Shown here: piece by piece, positions 22,204-30,894 of the stretch
Layout of the letters: every line of letters starts with the position of its first letter
Position numbering within the stretch: the first letter of the stretch is position 1
Source of the DNA: Paenibacillus antri
GTDB taxonomy: Bacteria; Bacillota; Bacilli; Paenibacillales; YIM-B00363
Assembly: GCF_005765165.1 (NCBI RefSeq)
Contig: NZ_VCIW01000007.1
Location: 186,001 to 250,000 of the forward strand
DNA length: 64,000 nucleotides
Direction: 5' to 3'
The notes under the pieces: model-generated
What the model was told of the DNA's origin: nothing
The model's input: only the letters and a program-made list of their open reading frames with translations
Database searches by the model: none
Translations under genes and position numbers: made by a program

Positions 22204-24360
22204 TTGAAGTTTTGGAGTAAAGGCGTGCTCTCCGCGATCGTCGCCGTGCTTCTGACCACTGTATCGGGAATCGGGGACCAGGCGGCCAGGGCCGATGTGA
22301 TGTATCCGACGTTCACGAAAGACAGTTACGGCAACGTGATCTTCACGCAACCGGCATATACGCCGATTCGATTGCTGGGCGACGATCTCGTCGTTCCGGA
22401 CCCGGAGGAGCCGGCATCCGAACAGTCCTCGCCTCTTTCGGGTCCGAAGGACGTGTTCATCGATTCGAAAGATCATGTCTATATCGCGGATACCGGGAAT
22501 AACAGAATCGTGCACTTCGACGAAAACCTTCGGTTTCTTCGATACATTGAGTCGAAATCTTCCCCGTTCAAAGCGCCTGAAGGCGTATTCGTCGACCAAG
22601 AGGGCGACGTCTACGTAGCCGACACGGGGAATAAACGGGTCGTGCACCTAGATTCGGAAGGAAATTTCGTACAGGAGATGGGGCGTCCGAATTCGCGGTT
22701 CATTCCCGAGGATTTCAAGTACGATCCTATCAAGGTCGTAGCGGATCGGCGGGGGTACCTGTACGTCGTAACGCTCGGAGGCTATAGAGGCTTGCTGCAG
22801 ATGGATCAAGAGGGGAATTTCCAAAGCTTCTATGGAGCTAATAAAACGGAGTTCTCCGTGCTGGACGCGGTGAAGAGGGCGCTGTATACCGAAGAGATGT
22901 ACGCGAACGAAATCAGCAAGCTGCCAGGCGCGATCAGCAATGTGGCGATCGGACCGGACGGATTCATCTACACCTCGACTTCGGGAAATATCAGCAACAG
23001 CCAGGTGAAGCGGTTAAACTACGAAGGGAAAAACCTGTTGGTGAATTCGACGGAACTGCTTGAAGGAGAATCGAAGTCGCTTTCTTTCGGAGAGCGGTTG
23101 TGGACGCGGTATTCCGAGGAAGGGCGGAAGCTGCTTCCGCAAATTGCGGACCTTGCCGTCGATCAGTACGGCAACATCATCGCCATCGATCAACAATACC
23201 GGTTCGTCAACCAATACGATTCATACGGCAATCTTCTGTTTTTCTGGGGGGGCCGATCGGCCCCGTCTTCGACGCAGCTCGGCTTGATTAAAAACCCTGT
23301 GGCCGTCGCGGTCAATTCTCGAAACGAGTTGTTCGTCTTGGACGATCAAGAGAATGTGCTCCAAGTGTTCCGGCTGTCGGAATTCGGTCAACTCGTCTAT
23401 CATGCGAACGATTTGACGAATAAAGGGTTTTATGCGGAAAGCGAGCCTTATTGGCATCGGGTGCTGGAGTTGAACGCGCAATATACGCCGGCCATTCTTG
23501 GATTGGCCAAGACGGCTTACCAGAAGGAAGACTACGCCACGGCGAAGGAACTGTTTCGACGCGCAGGGGATCAAGTGGGGTATTCGGATTCGTTCTGGCA
23601 GCTGCGGCTAAGATGGTTCCAAGAACGATTTTCCTTCTTTGCGACGTTATTCGTTGCGCTTAGCGCCGTCTATCTCGCCGGCGGACGGTTCGTCCGGAAG
23701 CTGGCCGCTCGATTCGCCGCAAGGCGATCTCCCCGTACCCATCCGGTATGGGAGCAGCTGAAGCATGCGTTCTACATGCTGAAGCATCCTATAGACGGGT
23801 TTACGGCGCTGCGGTTCGAAAACAAAGGCGGCTACCGGGGAGCTATTCTCATCTTGATCGGCATGTATGCCGCCTTGCTCGCGTATCGCATGTTTACGAG
23901 CTTCTCCTTCCTTAAGGCAGAGGAACATTCGGTCAATGCATTGACCGTATTCATTCAATTTTCACTCGTGTGGTTCGTATGGGTCGTCTGCAATTATTTG
24001 ATCAGCTCGATCTACCGCGGGGAGGGTCGCTTCAAGGACGTGTTCGTCGGCAGCGCATACGCTCTGATCCCGTTCGCGCTTTTCGCCATCCCGTTAACGT
24101 TGATTTCCAATGCCTTGACGTTGTCCGAGGAAGCCATCTATCAGTATTTATTGTACGGCTTGGTCGTCTGGGTCGGCGCCATGTTCTTCTGGAAGGTGCA
24201 GTCGTTGCAAAATTACGGCGTAGGAGAGACCGTCGTCAACATCTTGCTGTCCGTCTTCGCCATGGTGGTCACGGGAGTTCTCGCCTTTATCGTGATCGGC
24301 TTGTCGAACGAGCTTAGATTGTTTATTTATGAAGTGTACCAGGAGGTGACGCTTCGATGA
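22204..24360 (+). CDS. NHL beta-propeller, TPR and YIP1 membrane protein
   Basis: This 718-residue protein starts at TTG 22204, with AAAGGAGG 10 bases before it; the frame is open further upstream but that part is a shadow of the permease. After a signal peptide (cleavage near ADV), NHL repeats such as VYIADTGNNRIVHFDENLRF and VYVADTGNKRVVHLDSEGNF form an extracytoplasmic propeller (about residues 75-395). A TPR-like hairpin (about 405-450) follows, then a membrane helix and a YIP1 domain with about five more helices (about 535-718). The architecture suggests an envelope sensor or scaffold tied to the transporter. No enzymatic residues are evident and the function is unknown. Confidence 0.8.
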   Translation: MKFWSKGVLSAIVAVLLTTVSGIGDQAARADVMYPTFTKDSYGNVIFTQPAYTPIRLLGDDLVVPDPEEPASEQSSPLSGPKDVFIDSKDHVYIADTGNNRIVHFDENLRFLRYIESKSSPFKAPEGVFVDQEGDVYVADTGNKRVVHLDSEGNFVQEMGRPNSRFIPEDFKYDPIKVVADRRGYLYVVTLGGYRGLLQMDQEGNFQSFYGANKTEFSVLDAVKRALYTEEMYANEISKLPGAISNVAIGPDGFIYTSTSGNISNSQVKRLNYEGKNLLVNSTELLEGESKSLSFGERLWTRYSEEGRKLLPQIADLAVDQYGNIIAIDQQYRFVNQYDSYGNLLFFWGGRSAPSSTQLGLIKNPVAVAVNSRNELFVLDDQENVLQVFRLSEFGQLVYHANDLTNKGFYAESEPYWHRVLELNAQYTPAILGLAKTAYQKEDYATAKELFRRAGDQVGYSDSFWQLRLRWFQERFSFFATLFVALSAVYLAGGRFVRKLAARFAARRSPRTHPVWEQLKHAFYMLKHPIDGFTALRFENKGGYRGAILILIGMYAALLAYRMFTSFSFLKAEEHSVNALTVFIQFSLVWFVWVVCNYLISSIYRGEGRFKDVFVGSAYALIPFALFAIPLTLISNALTLSEEAIYQYLLYGLVVWVGAMFFWKVQSLQNYGVGETVVNILLSVFAMVVTGVLAFIVIGLSNELRLFIYEVYQEVTLR

Positions 24361-26645
24361 GTCGAATCGTTGGTACGATTCGTGCGCGAATCCCGCAGAC
24401 GATCGTTATGTCGCTCTTCCTCGCTGCGTTGATCTATCTGGCGATGACGACGGACATCCGTTGGAGCTCCGAAGGGGCAACGGCTCCGCCTCCCGCGGCG
24501 ACGGTCGAAGCCGTGCAGAACCCGATGTCGGGTCATGAGGAGCTGCCGTCGGAGGGGCGATTCGAACAAGTGGCGGAGACGGATACGCTTGTTTTGCGGG
24601 TCGATCCGGGGTCGGGTCACTTCATGGTCACGGATAAGCGGAGCGGGAACTTGTGGCATTCCTACCCGAACCCCGAGCATTGGAAGGACGAGACGATCGG
24701 AGGCATCTGGAAAGACCATCTGCGATCCCCGGTTATGATCCAGACATTGGATTTTACGAGACACAATGCGCGTCCGGAATTAACGAACTGGATTTCCGCC
24801 AACGGCGCGATCCGCGATTACGAGCCGATCGAAGGCGGCGTTCGCCTAACGTACGCGTTCACCGACGTACAAGTATCCATTCCCGTAGAAATTCGGATTC
24901 GGGACGATTATATAGAGACGAAGATCGTGAACGAACGAATTCAAGAGGCCAAGAACGGATTGTTATCGGTACGCCTGTTCCCCTTCTTCGGGGCCGAACA
25001 TAGCGTCGGTCAAGACGGGTATTTGTTCATCCCCGACGGCTCGGGGGCGATTATGAATTTTTCGAAATCCAGCCGAAATAAGATGAATCTTTACAAAGAA
25101 CCGATCTACGGGCCGGATTTCGCCTACCGCACCGACGAGTCTTCGCGACATATGGTAAGAATGCCTGTCTTCGGAATGAAGTCGGGCGACAACGGATTCC
25201 TGTCGATCGTGGAAGGGGGGGAAGAGTACGCCGACATCGTCGCCTCCCCGGCCGGCGTATACAGTCTGTATAATTGGATCGGCACGGAGATGCGGTACCG
25301 TTCCCCGTTCGAGCAAGTCACGAACCGCCACCGCGAAACCTCGTATCTGGCTTATGACGAGGAACGCCGTTTCGGCTCCGACCGCGTCGTCCGCTACTAC
25401 GTATTGACCGGCGAGCAGAGCACTTATGCGGGGATGGCTTCCCGGTATCGTCAGTATTTAATGGAAGAACAAGGTTACGAGCGTATCGTGCCGGAGCAAC
25501 GTTCGATTCCGCTTCAAGTGTCCCTCATCGGCGGCGATCGGGAAGAAGGCTTGTTTATGGATGCCTACGTTCCGATGACGACCTCCAGCCAAGCGATGGA
25601 AATCGTGAACACCCTGTACGGCATGGGGGTGGAGCGGATGAGCATTAACCTGCTTGGTTGGCAGAAAGACGGGTTCACGAGCTTCGGCGACGTTCTCCCG
25701 GTCGATTCCCGACTGGGAGGGAACGAGGGCGTCCGGCATTTCGTCGACTTCGCGCATTCGCTCGGGTTTCCGGTCTCCTACGGCGTTAACTATGTTTTGA
25801 ACAACTCGGGGGCGCACGGCTTCTCCAGTCGACATTCGGCGATGCGCGATATGTCCGGCACGATCATGAATTTCGAAGATTGGTACGAGAACGACTTGCC
25901 CATGGCGAGCCTACGGTTCGTCGAACGGTATTTCGACGAGGATTTGCGCGAGATTTCCAAGCTAGGGTTCGACGGAGTGACATTCGGCCATGGATACGGT
26001 TACGGCGGGGGATTGGGGCAATGGTTGATCAGCGACTTCAATACGCGGTACGGCAGCAGCCGAAGCGAGGCCATGGCTTTGCAAGCGCAGTTCTACCGTC
26101 AGGCGGCGGAGCGATTCTCGACCGTTAATGCAAGCTATTCCGCGCAGTACGTGAACGCGTATGCGGACCATATTTTCGGGATGGTTGACGATTACTCTTA
26201 CGACTTGTTTTCGAATCGGGCGGTTCCGTTCATGCAGATCGCGCTGCACGGGCTGCTTACCTATTCTTCCCGATACGTGAACGATCGAGGGGAATACCAA
26301 GAGCAATTCTTGCGGGACTTGGAATACGGAGCGCTTCCGTCCTTCGCCTTCACGCATGAGCCGACGCATCGAATGAACGATTCGTACAGCCTAAGAATGT
26401 TCAGCACCCAGTACGAGGATTGGGCGGAGAAGGCGGTTCAGCAATATCAAGCCTATAACGAGGCGCAGCGCGACTTGCAGGATCGATTTATCGTGAACCA
26501 CCGGTCGTTGGCGAACGATGTGTTCGAGACGACCTACGAGAACGGTACGCGGATCGTCGTGAATTATGGGAGCGCTCCTTATGCGGTCGGTACCCGGCAT
26601 GTCGAGGCGAGAGGATATTTAATCGTAAAGGGGAGCGAACGATGA
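24357..26645 (+). CDS. DUF5696 membrane-anchored protein
   Basis: This 762-residue protein has one N-terminal membrane segment (about residues 14-30) and a large outside domain. A beta-rich half (about 60-370) is followed by a TIM-barrel-like half (about 380-700) with acidic and aromatic clusters such as FDGVTFGHGYGYGGGLGQWL. This matches DUF5696, whose layout recalls glycoside hydrolases with an N-terminal beta-sandwich, but no catalytic pair can be named. The ATG overlaps the upstream stop, and its stop overlaps the next permease gene. Its tight coupling to a sugar importer suggests that it trims or holds the glycan before uptake; this is an inference. Confidence 0.75.
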   Translation: MSRIVGTIRARIPQTIVMSLFLAALIYLAMTTDIRWSSEGATAPPPAATVEAVQNPMSGHEELPSEGRFEQVAETDTLVLRVDPGSGHFMVTDKRSGNLWHSYPNPEHWKDETIGGIWKDHLRSPVMIQTLDFTRHNARPELTNWISANGAIRDYEPIEGGVRLTYAFTDVQVSIPVEIRIRDDYIETKIVNERIQEAKNGLLSVRLFPFFGAEHSVGQDGYLFIPDGSGAIMNFSKSSRNKMNLYKEPIYGPDFAYRTDESSRHMVRMPVFGMKSGDNGFLSIVEGGEEYADIVASPAGVYSLYNWIGTEMRYRSPFEQVTNRHRETSYLAYDEERRFGSDRVVRYYVLTGEQSTYAGMASRYRQYLMEEQGYERIVPEQRSIPLQVSLIGGDREEGLFMDAYVPMTTSSQAMEIVNTLYGMGVERMSINLLGWQKDGFTSFGDVLPVDSRLGGNEGVRHFVDFAHSLGFPVSYGVNYVLNNSGAHGFSSRHSAMRDMSGTIMNFEDWYENDLPMASLRFVERYFDEDLREISKLGFDGVTFGHGYGYGGGLGQWLISDFNTRYGSSRSEAMALQAQFYRQAAERFSTVNASYSAQYVNAYADHIFGMVDDYSYDLFSNRAVPFMQIALHGLLTYSSRYVNDRGEYQEQFLRDLEYGALPSFAFTHEPTHRMNDSYSLRMFSTQYEDWAEKAVQQYQAYNEAQRDLQDRFIVNHRSLANDVFETTYENGTRIVVNYGSAPYAVGTRHVEARGYLIVKGSER

Positions 26646-27502
26646 AGCGTCTAAGCGCCAAGGCGGTGCGGAATATCGAAGGCTCGTTGTTCATCGCTCC
26701 TTGGGTCGTCGGATTTTTCGTCTTTATGGCGTTTCCGATTTTTTATTCGCTGTATATGAGTTTCCATCGGGTGCAAGTGTTGGCGACGGGCATCGAGGCC
26801 AATTTCGTCGGCTTCGACCTCTACAAATCTATCTTATTTGAAAACGGAAGCGTCCTATACAACGACTTGATCCCTTTTTTGAGCGAAGCCGTCATTATGC
26901 TGCCGATCATTATCATTTTCTCGTTGCTGATCGCGATTATATTAAACCAACGGTTTCCCGGTCGCTTGGCGTTTCGGATGATCTTCTTCTTGCCGGTGAT
27001 CTTTACGACGGGCAGGGTCATTCTTGAATTTATCGCGCAAGGGGAAGGAGGGCTGGATTTCCTGTCGCGGTATAACGTGAACTCGTTCATCGCGACCCGC
27101 CTCCCGGAGCTGTGGGCGAACGCCATCATCACGGTGTTGGAATCGTTCATTTTGATCCTTTGGTATTCCGGGGTCCAAATCTTGCTCTTCCTAGCCGGCC
27201 GGCAGACGATCCCGAGCTCGATCTACGAGGCTTCCCGCATCGACGGGGCGAATCCTTGGGAGACGTTTTGGAAAATTACGCTGCCGGGTATGATTCCTTT
27301 CATTTTCCTTAACTTGATCTATACGGTGGTGGACTTGTTCACCTTCCCTACGAATCCGATCATCGCCAAGGTGAACTCGAGCAATTACGGGCTATCCAGC
27401 GCGCTGGCGTGGATTTACTTCATGATTATTCTGGCGTTTCTGGGCGTAACGCTTCTCGTTTTCCATCGGATCACAAGATCTTACCGGGTCGTTAATTCGT
27501 AG
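26642..27502 (+). CDS. Sugar ABC transporter permease (second pair, LplB/MalF-like)
   Basis: This 286-residue protein has six predicted helices and the coupling loop EASRIDGANPWETFWKITLP at about residues 198-217. The ATGA overlap with the DUF5696 gene shows coupled translation. It is clearly a different branch from the permeases at 20346 and 21272, so the operon carries two distinct permease pairs and only one binding protein. Confidence 0.9.
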   Translation: MKRLSAKAVRNIEGSLFIAPWVVGFFVFMAFPIFYSLYMSFHRVQVLATGIEANFVGFDLYKSILFENGSVLYNDLIPFLSEAVIMLPIIIIFSLLIAIILNQRFPGRLAFRMIFFLPVIFTTGRVILEFIAQGEGGLDFLSRYNVNSFIATRLPELWANAIITVLESFILILWYSGVQILLFLAGRQTIPSSIYEASRIDGANPWETFWKITLPGMIPFIFLNLIYTVVDLFTFPTNPIIAKVNSSNYGLSSALAWIYFMIILAFLGVTLLVFHRITRSYRVVNS

Positions 27503-27510
27503 AGGGGGGA

Positions 27511-28497
27511 ATGGGAGTGGGGAATGCGGCGACGCATACGGATAAGAAAGTCATCAGGAGAAAATGGAAATGGAACCGAAACGGAACGGTATTGCGGAAA
27601 ACGAAATATGCCTTATTAGGGAAAGAAGCGGACCAAGGCCTTCTGTTCAAGCTATTTATTTACGTCATTCTGATCGACACCGCTTATATTTATTTAAATC
27701 CATTGTTTTTCATGATCTCGACGATGGTGAAGGACGCCTCGGATCTGGTCGATCCCGCCGTCAATTGGGTGCCGCGCGTTATTTATCTAGGAACGTTGCA
27801 GGAAGCTTGGGTCATGCTCGATTATGCGAAATCGTTTTTTCTAAGCACAGGCCTTACGCTGGCCATCGCCGCGTCTCAGACGCTACTGTGCGCCGTCGCG
27901 GGGTATGCTTTCGCCCGACTCGAATTTCCGCTCAAGACGTTCTGGATGTTTTGTTTGCTCTTAACGTTCATCGTTCCGCCCCAGCTTACGATATTGCCGA
28001 TGCTGCTCGCCGCGAGCGAGCTGGGCTGGATCAACAAGCTGTATCCTCTATTGCTTCCGGCGCTATTCGGCCATGGGCTGAAAGGGGCGTTGTTCGTCAT
28101 TATTTTCAGGCAATTCTTCGGCACGCAGCCGAAGGATCTGGAGGAAGCGGCGCGGATCGACGGAGCGAACGTATTTAAGGTGTTTTATAAGGTCATGCTT
28201 CCGCTGGCCCGGCCTGCGATCATCGTTGTGTTCCTGTTCTCGTTCGTGTGGAATTGGAACGACTCCTATTACCCCGGAATGTATTTGATCAACGCGCAGG
28301 ACGTTCCTCTCTCGCTCGGCATGTCCAAGATTTCGGCGGGGATCGAAGCAAGAATCGCGGAGAATGGACCGACGGTATTCGACGAGCCGATCAAGATGGC
28401 TACCTCTTTCTTAATGATCCTGCCGCCTCTAGTGCTGTACATGTTCACCCAACGATATTTCGTAGAAGGCGTGGAGCGTACGGGTCTGGTCGAATAG
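27511..28497 (+). CDS. Sugar ABC transporter permease (second pair, LplC/MalG-like)
   Basis: This 328-residue permease has an unusually long basic N-terminus (about 40 residues, rich in Lys and Arg) before the first membrane segment. The coupling loop EAARIDGANVFKVFYKVMLP lies at about residues 211-230, and the ending is RYFVEGVERTGLVE. The ATG at 27511 sits almost against the GGGGGG run; the GTG at 27517 has better spacing and may be the real start. It is the last transport gene before the two-component pair. Confidence 0.88.
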   Translation: MGVGNAATHTDKKVIRRKWKWNRNGTVLRKTKYALLGKEADQGLLFKLFIYVILIDTAYIYLNPLFFMISTMVKDASDLVDPAVNWVPRVIYLGTLQEAWVMLDYAKSFFLSTGLTLAIAASQTLLCAVAGYAFARLEFPLKTFWMFCLLLTFIVPPQLTILPMLLAASELGWINKLYPLLLPALFGHGLKGALFVIIFRQFFGTQPKDLEEAARIDGANVFKVFYKVMLPLARPAIIVVFLFSFVWNWNDSYYPGMYLINAQDVPLSLGMSKISAGIEARIAENGPTVFDEPIKMATSFLMILPPLVLYMFTQRYFVEGVERTGLVE

Positions 28498-28532
28498 AAG
28501 AGGAAATTCGAGACAGCCGGAAAGCGGAATAT

Positions 28533-28547
28533 CAGGTATAATACCTG
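28533..28547 (+). promoter_or_regulatory. -10 box within a 15-base palindrome before the two-component genes
   Basis: CAGGTATAATACCTG is an exact palindrome around A28540 and contains a perfect TATAAT (28537-28542). No good -35 is present. It could be an internal promoter whose -10 is covered by a regulator. Confidence 0.45.
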
Positions 28548-28576
28548 TAAATACGTTGCGTAAGGGTGAGGCCGCG

Positions 28577-29287
28577 ATGCACATATTGATCGTAGAGGAC
28601 GAACCGAAAATCAGAGATGTGTTGAAGGCTTATCTAGAGATGGAAGGCTGGGCGGTCGACTTTACTTCCGACGGGCACGAGGCCGTAAGCAAATTCGACC
28701 TGCATCAGCATGATCTAATTTTACTGGATCTTAAGCTGGAAGGGTTAAGCGGCGAAGACGTTTGCCGCCGGGTGCGGCAGAAGTCGAATGTGCCGATCAT
28801 CATGATTACTTCGAAAAATCGGGAGAACGATACGATCCGAGGATTGAATCTGGGAGCGGACGATTATATCGCGAAGCCGTTCCGGGTGAAAGAAGTCGTG
28901 GCGAGAATCAAAGCGCTGAGGCGTCGCCTCCATCTGCACGAAACCGAAGATGCGAACGAAGAGGGCCGACCGATGGTTTACGACAGAGGTCGGCTCGTCG
29001 TAAATCCGGTCAACAAAAGCGTATTCGTAGACGGCAAGACGGTGCAGTTAACAGCAACCGAATTCAAGCTCCTGACCGTCTTGTGCGAAAATCAGAAGAA
29101 AGTATTCAGTCGCAGCGAGCTTTCCTATATTGTCCAAGGTTATAGATTCCAAGGGGATAGCCGGACGATAGACGCCCATGTGAAAAATTTACGCAAGAAG
29201 ATCGAGGAAGACAGTCAGCAGCCAAGGTATATTATGACTCGGATCGGCGCGGGGTATCAATTCGCCGCCGCGCCGGAGGGAGACTGA
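28577..29287 (+). CDS. OmpR/PhoB-family response regulator
   Basis: This 236-residue protein has a receiver domain (about residues 1-118) with the acidic pocket EDE at 7-9, phospho-acceptor Asp51 (in LILLDLKLEG) and the conserved Lys in IAKPFR, followed by a winged-helix effector domain (about 135-232) ending in the wing RYIMTRIGAGYQF. ATG 28577 follows TAAGGGTGAGG. It precedes the sensor kinase gene directly and most likely controls the transport operon upstream; the 11-base direct repeats at 16101 would suit its dimer. Confidence 0.92.
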   Translation: MHILIVEDEPKIRDVLKAYLEMEGWAVDFTSDGHEAVSKFDLHQHDLILLDLKLEGLSGEDVCRRVRQKSNVPIIMITSKNRENDTIRGLNLGADDYIAKPFRVKEVVARIKALRRRLHLHETEDANEEGRPMVYDRGRLVVNPVNKSVFVDGKTVQLTATEFKLLTVLCENQKKVFSRSELSYIVQGYRFQGDSRTIDAHVKNLRKKIEEDSQQPRYIMTRIGAGYQFAAAPEGD

Positions 29288-29288
29288 T

Positions 29289-30680
29289 TTGAAAGGGCTG
29301 CTCCGCTATTTACGCCGGATGAACGTTTTGTTATTCACGGCCTTTTTCTTCTTTTCGCTCGTATTCATTTTGCTCATTTCTTCCGCCCATCGGTTCCATT
29401 GGGACAGCTTGTTCTCGACCTACCAAAGAAGCTTGCTGGATGGCAATGCCTATCGATTAATGGACGATATGCGTCAGGCCGAAATCCGAGCGAGCGCGCC
29501 GGAAGAGGAAGAGATCGCATGGGTGAAGAGGAGAGCGAATCTTTACGGCATCTTGATCCAATATACGTCGTTGGACGGACGGACGATCTGGATCGATACG
29601 ATTCGGGATTTCGATGAAGCCTACTTGGAGGAAGCTAACGAATATCCGTATATTATCGACGGCCGTACGGTCGGCACCCTCAAGGCGGCGAATCTGGCCG
29701 CACGGAACAAGTTGAATCCTACGATGATCGAATACCAGGAACAATTGGAGTTTCGTTCCAAGATCTTGTATGCCTCCATCATCGTCATTGCATTCCTGTT
29801 AAGCTTCTGGATCGCTCGCGTCTTGTCGAGACATCTCAAGCTGTTGGAGGAGCAAACGAATCAAATTCGGATGGGCCGCAGGGAATTGCGAATTTCCTCG
29901 AAGGGACCGGAGGAAGTTAGAATGCTGGCCGTTACGCTCGACGAGATGGTGAAGGAACTAAAGAAGCAGGAAGATTGGCGGCAGCACTTAATGGAGGATC
30001 TAACCCACGAGCTTCGAACGCCGTTGACGTCGATGCTCACGCAAATCGAAGCGATCCAAGACGGGGTATACGAGGCGGACGAGCAGCGCATGCAGGAAAT
30101 CTTCGAAGAGTTGGAACGGCTTTCCCGTTTGATTAACGATTTGGAACGATTGTCCGAAGCGGAGAGCGCCCGCTTCTCCATTCATATCGAAAAGACGGAT
30201 ATGGTTCGCTTGGCGCGGAAGGTTCATGAAAATTTCCGTACGCTGGCGAGCTCGCAGGGCATTCAATTGACGTTCGAGAGCACGAACGTTCCTTGCTTCT
30301 GCGAGGTGGACCGCGATAAGATCGTTCGGGTCGTCTCCAATGTGTTGTCCAATGCCATTAAATACAACCAGCCCGGCGGTACCGTGAAACTAAGAATCGA
30401 ATGCGAGCCCGAGCACACGGACATTATCTGCGAGGACACCGGAATCGGAATCGGCGAAGAGGATTTGCCGTACATCTTCAACCGCTTGTATCGCGCGGAC
30501 AAATCAAGGTCCCGCTTTAACTCGGGAGTGGGGCTGGGGCTTAGCATCGTCAAAGCGCTCGTCGACGCGCACAACGGAACGGTATGGGCCGAAAGCGAGC
30601 TTGGCGTCGGCTCCGCGTTCACCGTCCGCATTCCGGCGAAATACGTGAATGCCGAATCCGAATCCGGTCATCCAAGCTAG
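29289..30680 (+). CDS. Sensor histidine kinase with HAMP domain
   Basis: This 463-residue membrane kinase has a first membrane helix (about residues 12-32), an extracytoplasmic sensor of about 125 residues, a second helix (about 159-177), a HAMP linker, a HisKA domain with phospho-acceptor His240 (DLTHELRTPLTS) and an HATPase domain with the N box, CEDTGIGIG, and the G2 segment GVGLGLSIVKALV. TTG 29289 is set by GGAGGG 8 bases upstream. It should phosphorylate the regulator encoded just before it. The stimulus is unknown, but the coupling to the glycan importer suggests a carbohydrate or envelope signal. Confidence 0.92.
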   Translation: MKGLLRYLRRMNVLLFTAFFFFSLVFILLISSAHRFHWDSLFSTYQRSLLDGNAYRLMDDMRQAEIRASAPEEEEIAWVKRRANLYGILIQYTSLDGRTIWIDTIRDFDEAYLEEANEYPYIIDGRTVGTLKAANLAARNKLNPTMIEYQEQLEFRSKILYASIIVIAFLLSFWIARVLSRHLKLLEEQTNQIRMGRRELRISSKGPEEVRMLAVTLDEMVKELKKQEDWRQHLMEDLTHELRTPLTSMLTQIEAIQDGVYEADEQRMQEIFEELERLSRLINDLERLSEAESARFSIHIEKTDMVRLARKVHENFRTLASSQGIQLTFESTNVPCFCEVDRDKIVRVVSNVLSNAIKYNQPGGTVKLRIECEPEHTDIICEDTGIGIGEEDLPYIFNRLYRADKSRSRFNSGVGLGLSIVKALVDAHNGTVWAESELGVGSAFTVRIPAKYVNAESESGHPS

Positions 30681-30686
30681 GAATCA

Positions 30687-30733
30687 GCAAACTACAAGGG
30701 ATCTCTCTATCCTTGTAGTTTGCTTTTTCTTTT
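30687..30733 (+). terminator. Intrinsic terminator after the histidine kinase
   Basis: GCAAACTACAAGG (30687-30699) pairs perfectly with CCTTGTAGTTTGC (30711-30723), followed by TTTTTCTTTTT. It ends the long operon that begins near 16177. Confidence 0.92.
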
Positions 30734-30776
30734 TCCGTAGGATTTGGGTAGTACAGGTATCGACTTGCGCCTCGCA

Positions 30777-30790
30777 CGCAAATATTTGCG
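30777..30790. promoter_or_regulatory. 14-base palindrome upstream of the MFS exporter
   Basis: CGCAAATATTTGCG is a perfect palindrome about 105 bases before the MFS start. It may be an operator. No promoter could be placed with confidence next to it, and no adjacent regulator gene matches it. Confidence 0.35.
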
Positions 30791-30894
30791 CGACGTGCTT
30801 CAACTTTTGCGGAAGTACATTGCCCGGTCTAGGTTACTATTCACTAAGCGGTATATGAACCGGACCAACCAAATTCGAATTCGCGAGGTGTTGT

